Source of the DNA: Heterotrichella gracilis
Taxonomy: Eukaryota; Sar; Xanthophyceae; Tribonematales; Xanthonemataceae
Direction: 5' to 3'
DNA length: 27,369 nt
Assembly: GCA_032358255.1 (NCBI GenBank)
Contig: JAULBX010028670.1
Span: forward strand, 1-27,369
In this document: positions 1-9,202 of the stretch, piece after piece
How positions within the stretch are numbered: position 1 is the stretch's first letter
Layout of the letters: every line of letters begins with the position of its first letter
Made by a program: the position numbers and the translations under genes
Notes under the pieces: model-generated
The model's input: only the letters and a program-made list of their open reading frames with translations
Told to the model about the DNA's origin: nothing
Database searches by the model: none

Positions 1-177
1 GCACCAACCTAGAAACCCCACACAGAGCCCTTAAACAATTATTTTGAAAAACCTCTAATCTAGCAAGTTGAGGCTGCTGGAGTACATGCAACTTAACAGT
101 TAGTGCACCATTCGCTGCCATGCCTTCCTATCTGTTTTCTCCCAATCTCACCTTTGTTTCTGGTCCACCCCTTGCAG

Positions 178-2747
178 GAAAACTGTGGATATTGCTGCCC
201 CAGGCTACAACATCGTCACTACCACAGCCACTTCAGATGGGTATAATGGCTACATCACAACCTTTGCCGGCACAAGCGCAGCCACGGCGTTTGTGTCGGG
301 TGCAGCGGCACTGGTACTGTCGGTTTCCCAGGGCAAGCTGACAGGGGCCCAGGTGCGCTATGCTGGGGACTGTGGCGGGAGATGATTGGTTACATTGGTG
401 TGGTACGCTGGGGATTGTGGAAGGGAGGGTCACCCCGGGAGATGGTGTTGCATTGCTGATAACTCAGCCAATGTGCACATCAAGATAGTGACTATTCATC
501 TCATCGCCATCTGATGTATGTGACTGCTGCGGTCATCATAGTTATACGTAGGGAGCCCAAGGAGCAAGGTTGCTACAAAGGCAGATTATGTCATTATGCA
601 CTCAGAACCTACGCATTCTTGCATCAACCTATGCCATTGCTGCATCCTGTGTACTTTGTGGAAACCCTGTGTGGTTGCTCACTTTGTGCCACGTGGCTGC
701 CTCAGGCGCGCCAGGTGCTGATGGACACCGCTCACCAGACAACACAACTGCAGAGCGTCAGCCGCAGTGGGGTGAGCTTAGTGCACACAACTGCATGCAC
801 ATTGCACAGGCATAGCATTTGTGTAGTTCGGTACATAATGGCAAGTTATCACTACAAGGGGAGTGCATCATGCCCCTTGCTTCAGCGTCGGTCCCGGTTG
901 TCTACACATTCCAAAGCCCTATTGTAATGATGGGCAAAGGGCTAGCAAGCCACGAGAATTGGAGTGCATTGTTGCTGAAAGGTCGTCTGCATACAATGGG
1001 CTTCTCAGGAGTATAGTGTGTGCTCATGTGGCAAATGGTATTGGGCTAGAATTTCATGAATGTTAGGGTTAGGTTTTGGACTGCTTCATATATCGCATGC
1101 TCGTACATCAACCGTGTAGTAGTTTTGCTTTCTGGCTGCTGTTGTGGCGTATTACAGTCCAGAAAGTGTCAAGAAATCATCTATCTGGTTGTCATGGGGT
1201 TTTGAACCCTTGCTTGTGCCAGTGTTGCCAATGGCACCCCCTTGTGTGATGGTGGTGCTGACAGGCCGCCATGGGTGTTGTGCAGGGTTATGTGGACCTT
1301 GAGGCTGCAGTGAAGCGGGTGCAAGGTGCGTTGCACAGGGGCAATGCGATATGTCCCCCTGGGGAATAAGGAACCAATGGGTGTGGGCCAGGCAGGCCAT
1401 TGCAATGCCAGGGGGGGTTTCCTATCTAGGTTTTTTTGAAGTATAATTAGTATGCCCCTGGCAATGCTGTGCGGTCCATTGTGCACATGCATCACACGGT
1501 TTGAATATGAAAATGTACTGCGCCTATGTGGCCAGCATCTGAAGTTTAGGGTTTAGGGTTTGGGTTGACACCTGTTGACATCCTGCTCGCCAGCACTCCT
1601 GGTACCAAGCTTGTCACCAGTTAGCATCAGCGGAAGCACCATGCTGACATGGCTCATTATGTATTGCAGACATGGTGAACAAGCCACCACCATCGCCACC
1701 ACCACCACATCCACCCTCTCCACCGCACCCCCCACCGCTGCCCCCACGACTGCCACCCACGCCAAGCCCACCACCACCCTCACCAAGAAAGCCTCCACCA
1801 CCCTCACCGCCCAGCAAGTCCCCACCAAAAGTCAAATCCCCACCACCAACCACATCCCCTACCAAGCGACCACCACCAGCCCACCACCCGCCGCCTAGAA
1901 AATCCCCATTACCGCACAAGCCACCGCCACCTAAGTCCACAGCCAAGCGGCCACCGCCCATGCACAAACCCCCGCCCAAGCGATCCCCACCCCCCCACAA
2001 GGCCCTCCGCCCACCCCCTCCCAAGCCCCACCACCCACCCCCGCCGCAATCAGCATGCCAGCATCTGACGTTGACCAACGTGGATGGTGCGACAGCGGGA
2101 TTCAGCTTTGCGCCACCGCCCACCAAGGGGTGTCGGACATTCAACCTCACCAAGGAGGTAGGTGAACATGCCCCCTCTCTGTTGCGGGAACGGAACTGGT
2201 GACAGCCGTGGCATGGCGCATCAGTTGGGATGCCTTTACCCCTGCACATGCTTCTATGCCCCTGCACATAAGCGTGGATTGCTTGTGCTCTGCAAGTTGT
2301 CCCTTCCTCTCAGTGGTTTGTAATGATGGCAGGCACCCATCAAACGCTATGTGATTGCAGCCATCCATGTCACGCAACTCACTCACTTTCATGCACCGTA
2401 TGCACCCCTGCCATCCCCTGGCGCTCATTCTGCACTGGCTGTTGCCCCAGGCACCGGACGTGGTCTCCTCTAGGGTCTTCCAGCTCACCTGGATCTGCAG
2501 CTGTGGCGACGTCGACTGCCAGGCGGAGACCTCGCGCATCGCCATCGGGGTGCGCGCCAGCGGTGTGGCCCAGGAGTCCATCCTGCGTGTCCCCGTCTCC
2601 TCATGCTCATCCCAGTCGCTGTGCGTGCATGTCATCGGCAGCACCAGCTTTGCACAGCCGCAGCTGCAACAGGTGCGGGTGTGCGATGCGGGGGTGATAG
2701 CCGTCACCCCCGCCGCACTGGCTGCTGGCGCCAGCTTGTGGAGCTGA
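178..2747 (+). CDS. Subtilisin-like serine protease (S8) with proline-rich linker and Cys-rich tail, 3' part
   Basis: Secreted or cell-wall-type subtilase whose 5' half lies left of the window. Phase-consistent exons: 178-352, 706-771, 1286-1325, 1670-2157, 2451-2747. The first carries VDIAAPG and the catalytic serine block GTSAATAFVSGAAAL (nucleophile codon AGC at 275-277). The second reads RQVLMDTAHQT and the third GYVDLEAAVKR, the usual end of the S8 fold. Exon 1670-2157 is about 120 residues of Pro-rich sequence with KPPP, SPPPP and RPPP blocks, then a short tail. The last exon encodes about 98 residues with several cysteines (CSCGDVDC, SSCSSQSLC) and stops at 2745. The donor at 1326 (AAG|gtgcgt) was chosen over 1319 because it alone keeps frame into the Pro-rich exon. 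Known family: volvocalean lytic subtilases of the sporangin/VLE type combine subtilase and Pro-rich segments, so hatching or wall remodelling is an inference. The Met and Pro of the usual GTSMAxP motif are replaced by Ala. Confidence 0.85.
340..445 (+). repeat. Imperfect duplication of a subtilase exon-intron junction
   Basis: The stretch just after the donor at 353, containing gctggggactgtgg (362-375), recurs about 45 bases downstream as gctggggattgtgg (407-420). Each is followed by a gggagatg motif. The copy lies inside the intron. It is short and diverged, so this is the weakest of the junction duplications in the window. Confidence 0.4.
1545..1564 (+). repeat. Telomere-like TTTAGGG repeat in subtilase intron
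   Basis: Two exact TTTAGGG units plus a variant TTTGGG lie in the intron before the Pro-rich exon. A related ttagggttagg motif occurs at 1063-1073 in an earlier intron of the same gene. Confidence 0.7.
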
Positions 2748-3664
2748 TTGGGAGTGGCGGGACCAGCTGCCAATGAAGTCGCGCCACCTGGCGCTGCTGC
2801 ACAGAGCGGCAGTCAGGGCTGATCAGCATGCAAATGGCAGCACCAGCTTGAGGCCTAGGCTTATTGAGTGGCACCGGCCGGTGTGCAATGTGGCGGGCAG
2901 GCGCCATCACTTCCGTAGCGCTTGCATGATGGTGGATCCCTTAAAGTTTTGTTTTTTTGTTTGTTATTTCGTACACTAATTGCAGTGGTAGAACCTGCAA
3001 GGCTTCCAATTTGAAATTGGTAAGCACAGAGGTGAACCTTTCAAGAGACCCTCTGACCTGTGTGAATGAACTTGAAAGCAGCTGCTAACATGGCAGACAT
3101 GGTTCAGCGTAGTTAGCTCTTTTGAATGAATTCATTCGATCAGCGGTGGGTCAATGACAATGATTACAGAGTGCACAAAATTTCCAACAATTACTTCAAC
3201 GTTTTCCACAATTAACTGGGTGGTTCATGACATGCAACAAGGCAGTGACAGGAGCCATCCATGTAGAAGGATAGGCTAACACATCAATGTCAGGCTGTAT
3301 AGGTAGGCATGTGCACGCCATTGGCGTCAAGGTAAAACCTAGGCAAATTCATGCACAAGTGAATCAGGTATTACCCGAACCCTCATATTTTCAACTACTG
3401 CCCTGCGTTCTCTCACTTTGTAGGCTATTTCACATCCTACAATAAATATTGTTGGCCTGCTATAACAATTGCAATAGACAATTGGCAGTGTAGGCAGGCC
3501 TGAGGCCGGTAGCCACATGCGTTCAACAATGTGGCATGCATTAAATAGACCACATAGACAGCGAAAGAGTTCCATTTGGAACCAGCACCTGCTGCAGCGC
3601 CTTGGCAAGGAGACCTTGTGCAAACCCCACGCACACCCCTTTACTTTGTGGTGTAAACCCTGCT
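2748..3664. other. Intergenic region between convergent genes
   Basis: This stretch lies between the stop of the + strand subtilase and the stop of the - strand plastid-type gene, so it should hold both 3' UTRs. I see no convincing exon or RNA gene. A 14-base perfect palindrome (gaatgaattcattc) lies near 3124. A TGTAA-type polyadenylation motif for the - strand gene is possible near 3163, about 500 bases past its stop, and I do not rely on it. Confidence 0.5.
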
Positions 3665-5427
3665 CTAGGTCCCCGGCTCCTCGGCGCGTTCCATCATGTC
3701 ACGGAGGTAGAGGTTGTAGAAGTAGCGCCCCGTGCGCTGCACCTCCACCTTGTTGTGGTCCCGCCTGTACTTCCCCTTGACCAGCTTGTAGTTGAGGACC
3801 ACGCTCGATACCACGTACTCCTGCGCGTGGGACAGAAGGTGGGGAATCAGTGTGACAGGAGCAACACCAGCCTGCCAGAGAGTTTAGGCGATGTGCAGGG
3901 AGGGTACATGGGTTTGCTGTGATTGCCCACGGCAGGATACCAAAAGCAGATGCTGTATTTATTGCTAACTCTGACAAGGGCAGCGTACTCGCACATACTC
4001 CTAAGACAACTGCACCTGGTATAATCCACCTCACGTTCGTACCTGGCCATCCACTTCTATTTGGTCCCCATTGTGTGTATTCTGCACCCAAGAATGTCAG
4101 AAGTCAGACAACAGTAAGGCAAGCAGCGTAGCTGAAAAAGAACACCATGTCAGCTCATAAAGGCCAGAGGCACCCGGCTGATGGAAGCATTCACGTGCCA
4201 TTCAAGCGTGGTGATTGTGTGGGGCGGCGCTCGGGAGCTAGACGAGGATGACCGAACGTGTTGGTGGCGTAAATGTGGCGCTGATACACATCGGCATGGT
4301 GGGGAACAGGCCATGCAAACAGATCCAGCGCGGGAACCGCCCATGCAAGTGGGGCGCCATGCAAGCCCCAGATGTACTGGTGCTGGTACCATATATGAAG
4401 TGAATGCACAGTGGGAGGCAGGCCATGCACGTGAAGCGCAATGCAATTCCCAGTTGTAATGGTGGCTAACGTTTAGGCCTGATGCACAGTGTGGGATGGC
4501 CACTCACCGGCGGCAGCGCATGGATCCCCAACGACCTTGGAGGGGGCGTGACAACCTCAACCTCGTACTGCCCTGGCAAGCGGGCCTTCCTTCTATGCCT
4601 CTTGCCGCTGTTGAAGTTCTTCTCCTGTGGGGCAGCGTGGAGGCATGAGGCAGGATCCCTTGGTTTGGCGGGGCGTGGTTGATACTTGAGCACATAATGT
4701 GCTGCCATGATAGGTGCATAGAGTTAGGCACTCACACCAACTGTGCACGCTTAGTATGAAGAGTGCACTGTAGAACAGGGCTCTGCCATGCCAACTCCTT
4801 CAAATATGCAGTGACGTAACACTCAAAGCAAGCAACAGTCAACTTCCTGCCAAGGAAGCAGCTCACGGCAACAAGGGAAATTTGGCAGCCTTTAATACCT
4901 CGCAAACTACCCGGAAGGCTGCAGGTTGCCTGGCTACTGCTCCACCTGCAGAGGTTGTGGACCATACATATCAATGAACCCACACCACCAAGTGGCCCCA
5001 AGGACACGTCACGACGCACAACACACTGCATAACACCTCCTACCAGCAGCACCAGGGACATACTTGACCGAAGGCACTGTGTTTGGCCGCATCTCGGACT
5101 GCAAGAAGCTTCTTGCAGGAGGCAATGTCGAAGCAGACGGGTTGCCATTGTCTGAACCTTCCACGCAACACGCTTCCTTTCTGCCACACCAGTGTTCCAG
5201 AGAGTGGTTAAAAGGCGATGTGTTCACACGCTGAGCGCTGGGCAATCGCAAAGACTCCCTCTTGCTGCTGCTAGTTCGTGTGGGTGAGGTTTCAGTGGAG
5301 GACGCACTGGACAATTGCGCTGTTGCTAGGTGTTACGATCCAGGCGACCAAATATACAGGCCTTTGAAGGCAACCCACTTCGTCAAAGCATACGACAGCG
5401 CAGAGGGACACAAGGATGCGTCAACAT
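3665..5427 (-). CDS. Small conserved protein with plastid-type presequence, function unknown
   Basis: Six exons on the minus strand join without a phase error: 5427-5392 region (ATG at 5427, 34 nt), 5325-5053, 4918-4899, 4624-4508, 4081-4043, 3820-3665. They give about 212 residues. The N-terminal 70 or so are rich in Ser, Thr, Arg and Ala (SSASSTETSPTRTSSSKR), as in chloroplast transit peptides. The mature part reads PSVKYVP, FRVVCE, LPGQYEVEVVTPPP, GIHALPP, NTHNGDQIEVDGQ, EYVVSSVVLNYKLVKGKYRR, then VEVQRTGRYFYNLYL. All have strong GC-ending codons, and the GIH...G-D-x-I-E-V-D-G...YVV...TGRYF pattern looks like a conserved plastid family, but I cannot name it. The 20-nt and 39-nt exons are very small. 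The first exon and the true start are the least certain parts. No membrane segment is visible. Confidence 0.7.
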
Positions 5428-5632
5428 CTGCTCACAATGCGTGAACCTGAAAGCTTCTATAGGACCATACTTTGGCGCCAAGGGGCGAGTACAAGCAATA
5501 TCAGTGAAAAACAGGGGGAAAATGGGACATAAATTTTAATCCGATATTTCTTCAGGAAAACTTTTCTGTCAAGTATTGGAGATATGAATAGACCAGCCAT
5601 ATTGTTCTCCACGTCAACCTCCATGCATGTAG

Positions 5633-7886
5633 TCACAGCTTACTGACAGGGCTTGCCTTCAGCCCCAAGCAGGCCTCCACCCCTTCTACCGCATCCTGCG
5701 CACAGCCCCAAAACAGGGTCACCCCCGCACCGCCATGCCCATAATTGTGCACCACTGGCAGGAACTCGCCCCCAGGGAGCGCCAAACGTTCAACCTCCAA
5801 CCTCACACAATCCCTCCCCGGCCTCAACCCCGCCCAGCTCGTCACGATTTTCCCCCTTGACAGGGCGGGCACCAGCGCGCAGCACCCCTCCCACACGAAT
5901 TTCGTGTCCTCCTCCCTGGTTTTCGTATCCCAGTCCCCCTTGCCCCTGGTCCCCCCGATCACAACGTTGTCCCGGTTGGGGATGATGTAGAAGGTGTCAT
6001 CGGCGATGTAGTGGTTGATCCAAGGGGCCTCCACCCGAGTGACCTGGCCCCTCACGGGGTACATTTGGGGGTCGGGGACCAAATCTGCTGCACCCAGCCC
6101 GCTGCAGTTCACCACCACATCATACCCAGCAAGCTCCTGCAGGTAGAAATGACAGCCGTTATCTATCGTCAACATACAACTTTGACAGGTAATAAGTAAG
6201 TAAGCACAGCGGTTAAAGAAAAGATTATAACAAATGGAAAATTTCTTGGTGGCAATTTGCGCTTGCGCTTTTGTAACCCTAAACTCCGCGGTTGCCAAGG
6301 GTAATGCGATATGATATAACTACCGTCATCTTGATGTTACCGTATATTATTATTATCTTATTACCCTTGGCGTCGTTGTTCCTGAATTTCGTTTTAACCC
6401 CTCAGCGGTGGTGTGCCTACCTGCAGCGATGTGATGTGTCGCCTCTGTATGTCCACGCCTGCCGCCTCCAGCTGTGCGGTCATCCAGCGCAGCAAGTACT
6501 TGGGCTCACAGATGAGGGTAGTGAAGGCCCTGGGACCACATGATCGTTCGTATTTTTAGCGCTGATTATATAAATTTGCAGTCATGTCAAAACACAAGAG
6601 TGGGCAGGTGTGTGATGCAGAGCGCACATTAAACCCTAAACCCTCAAGGCCACCACGCACCATCCACATGTGTAGCCCTCTGGTGCATAGCCCCTCACTT
6701 CAGTCTCGGTGAGCTCTCTGAATGAAAGCGCCACATCGCGCCAGGCAGGCAGCGGCTCGGGGGACCTGCACCAGTCACCAGTAGGTAAATAGAATTGCTA
6801 ATAGAATTACTACTGATTGGAATAATAATCGGTTTTTGATAGCTCTGCCGGGATACATAAATAAGTACTTGGGAGATCTGAAAGCGCCACCTCACGCCAG
6901 GCAGGCACCGGCTCTGAGGACCTGCATCAATTACCAGCGGATAAATCATTATGATTGCACATTTATCTACTAGCTGCGCCATAAATAGCCACTCCCGAAG
7001 ACCTGAAACAGGCAGCCAGGCAAGGTGTCTATAATAAGTAGACACCGCTGAGATATATAATTGACCCACTTGGGAGACCTAATCACTCGTCAGGATATAT
7101 TCAATCAAATAAATAAAGTCACTGACCTAGGCACCACATAAATGGGGGCCATCACGCGCACCTGAACACCCCATAGCCGGGGACCATGATGAGCCCCAGG
7201 TCAGCCGCCTCAGGGGTGCGCCAATACTCGAGCAGGAAATCGTAGGTGGCCTTGCCCCAGCGGGTCACCATGTGCTCTGGGGTGTTGGCAACGGTGTAGG
7301 GTTCCCACAGCCCTGCTGCACCGGTGGTGGTGGTTTCCTCGTGGAACTTGTCAGCTAGGATGGTGATGGAGGCGGAGGGGAGGGTGCGGGAGAGGCGCAG
7401 TGCGCTGGATAGGCCGATCACACCTGGTAAACACAACTTTATTAGAATACGAGGGAGATTTTGGTTATATTTTGCCATTTTATGGTCGAGTGTTGAGGGT
7501 TTTGAGGTCCCACAGCCCTGCTGCGCTTGGACCGTGTCAGCCAGGATGGTGATGGAGGCGGTGGTGAGGGTGCGGGCGAGGCGCAGGGCGCTGGATAGGC
7601 CAATCACACCTGGCGCACGGAAATAAAGGGGGTCTGGGATCAGGGTACATTCTTTAGACAACAATCCTATTTTATAAGTACATCTTTGTGGTGGTTCTCT
7701 AATTGAGATTCAGGGTCTGCTGTGTGGGTCATGTCCAGGTGGCTTTAACCTTGAAACCCTGTTTTAGGGTTTTTGATGAGGGCCAAGGCACCTGGCCAGG
7801 CCCGTTCAAACAAGGGAAAAAAAGAGGTAATTGCACTACTTGCCTGCTCCAACGACCGCAATCCGGGGTTCAGCCTTGGCCGTCAT
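5633..7886 (-). CDS. DAO: D-amino-acid oxidase, FAD-dependent, peroxisomal
   Basis: Oxidises D-amino acids to 2-oxo acids with release of ammonia and hydrogen peroxide. Five exons: 7886-7844, 7423-7162, 6765-6661, 6529-6421, 6136-5633, giving 340 residues, close to the family length of about 345. FAD dinucleotide motif VVGAGVIGLS (residues 11-20, Gly13, Gly15, Gly18). Exon 2 has the family block TTTTGAAGLWEPY. Exon 4 carries PKYLLRWM. Exon 5 has YIIPNRDNVVIGG, GLRPGRDCVRLE and the C-terminal signature HNYGHGGAGVTLFWGCA. The protein ends in SKL, a canonical type 1 peroxisomal signal. The start sits in a good context (gcagccATGa). The first intron begins with GC (G|gcaagt); no GT donor keeps the frame. 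D-aspartate versus neutral D-amino-acid preference cannot be told by eye. Introns 1 and 2 contain decayed copies of the 5' ends of exons 2 and 3. Confidence 0.93.
6631..6644 (-). repeat. Telomere-like repeat just downstream of the DAO exon 3 donor
   Basis: Two CCCTAAA-type units (TTTAGGG on the coding strand) lie about 16 bases inside the intron that follows DAO exon 3. Confidence 0.65.
6879..6945 (-). repeat. Decayed copy of DAO exon 3 acceptor and 5' end
   Basis: The real exon 3 begins at 6765 after CAG. An acceptor-plus-exon copy begins at 6921, 156 bases upstream in transcript sense. It still reads SSEPVPAWREVALS against SPEPLPAWRDVALS in the true exon, and the intronic bases before the acceptor match as well (ccagtaggtaaat against ccagcggataaat). 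Similarity stops after about 45 exon bases and no donor follows, so this copy cannot replace the exon. Confidence 0.85.
7024..7046. repeat. Small inverted repeat in DAO intron
   Basis: ggtgtcta (7024-7031) pairs perfectly with tagacacc (7039-7046) around a 7-base loop. It lies in the intron between DAO exons 2 and 3. No function is evident. Confidence 0.5.
7500..7609 (-). repeat. Decayed copy of DAO exon 2 (ghost exon) in intron 1
   Basis: The true exon 2 starts at 7423. A copy starts at 7609 after its own CAG acceptor in the same phase and reads GVIGLSSALRLARTL. After about 75 bases it lacks the block coding for FHEETTTTGA: 10 bases replace 29, so it is 19 shorter, which breaks the frame. 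Similarity then resumes at gcagcagggctgtgggac. It is a damaged duplicate, not a working alternative exon, though its acceptor still looks usable. Confidence 0.85.
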
Positions 7887-9202
7887 GGCTGCCACTGCGC
7901 CCCGAGTGCTGCAGGGCTGTCGCCTGACACAGGCTGCGGAGGAGGTGGGTGGGAGGGTTGGCAACCTTAGAGAAGGGTATCCCTGCTGCAGCAAGTGGGT
8001 TGAGTGAGTGTGGTATGCAGGCTGTTTTGGCAGGGTGCATCTACTGCCTTGAGCCTTTTAGCAAGCGCAGCGCGTTCACCTCACTGTTTTTGACAAGTTT
8101 GTGGACCTGTCGTCCTTAACTGTCCCGGCAAAATGCCCGAAAAGGGACACACGGCTTGTCAAAGACGGCTGGAAATGGCTGTCATGGTCACGTTGAGTGT
8201 ACACCTGTCAGTGGGCGTGAACTGGTGTCTATGGGCATGACAGGGTAGCGCACCTTGTGAGGCACGACGATGTGGCGCAGGACTGTCATCAACGGAGGAC
8301 GAACAGTTGTGGCTGGCGAGGTTATACACTGCACAGCCAGTAGACAGTCCACAGGGTGCTGCAAGACAAGTCCTGAAGGTAAGCTGGCATTTCTGCAGGG
8401 CATAGAAGCAACATCGTGACCTTGTGGTTTAGAGGCCTGGTCTCATAGATGGCGTTCCGGTGAATGGGCAACCTCGGCAGACTGAAAGGGCAGTGGTTCA
8501 GCACAGGCATAGCAGTGTTTCGTGGGCAGTAAGTGGTGGGTCAAGAGTGCTTTTTCCACCTGCTGCTTTGTGCTAATACCCTAACCCTCACCTTTCTCCT
8601 CAGGTCAGTTATGCAGGGATGGTTGTCAGTGTGAATATGATCTCACCACCTTCACTGGGTTGTGGCGGTATCAAACAACTGAGGCTGAACAGCAGGAGGA
8701 TAGACAGACCTAGGTAGAAAGTGCATGCATGGGGGTACGGCATGCGGTCTGGGTTCTTTGAAATCAACGAAAGTTCAGCTCGCCAACACGGTGCATAGAT
8801 ATGCAACGACCTTCAAACCAACGTAACCAGGCCACCTTTCTAGGGAGAAACCCTTACAGTCACGGTGACATTAATCTCACCTGCCCACCTCTGGTGACGT
8901 GCATGCACTTATATAAACGGATTCTCTTATCACTTACTTTTCGTGATAGTGAACTTTCCACAGCGCTATTGCCTTGAGGTTACCACTTCAAGGTGCATCT
9001 ATACCGGTATCGTAGACGCCATTTCTTATAGTGGTATCATAGGCGTGCAATATTGCTGAAAAAGCGCGCCATCGCAACCTGCATGCATGCATATGTGCTC
9101 GGCTTACTACCACCGTTCCTAGTTGCCCAACGGCACAGCTCTCAACCCGTGCACCGTGTATACATCTTCTAAGTTCCTATTATCGTATACACAACACCCA
9201 CG
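7887..9202. other. Divergent intergenic region between DAO and SURF1
   Basis: This must hold the promoters of the - strand DAO and the + strand SURF1 gene. An AT-rich tatataaa-like element lies near 8910, about 290 bases before the SURF1 ATG; its role is unproven. A variant telomere-like ccctaaccct lies near 8579. A - strand frame at 8188-8330 reads VLRHIVVPHKVRYPVMP and could be an exon, but I could not link it to a start, a stop or neighbouring exons. Confidence 0.4.

Noticed and set aside
514..927. 137-codon + strand open frame taken as one gene
   Set aside because: Only 706-771 within it is an exon of the subtilase; the rest has no coding features.
1319..1320. Subtilase donor after AAGCGG
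   Set aside because: It joins the Pro-rich exon out of frame, giving an immediate stop; AAG|gtgcgt at 1326 keeps frame.
1614..2267. Gly-rich open frame antisense to the subtilase Pro-rich exon
   Set aside because: It is the reverse complement of CCN-rich codons; no family or splice support.
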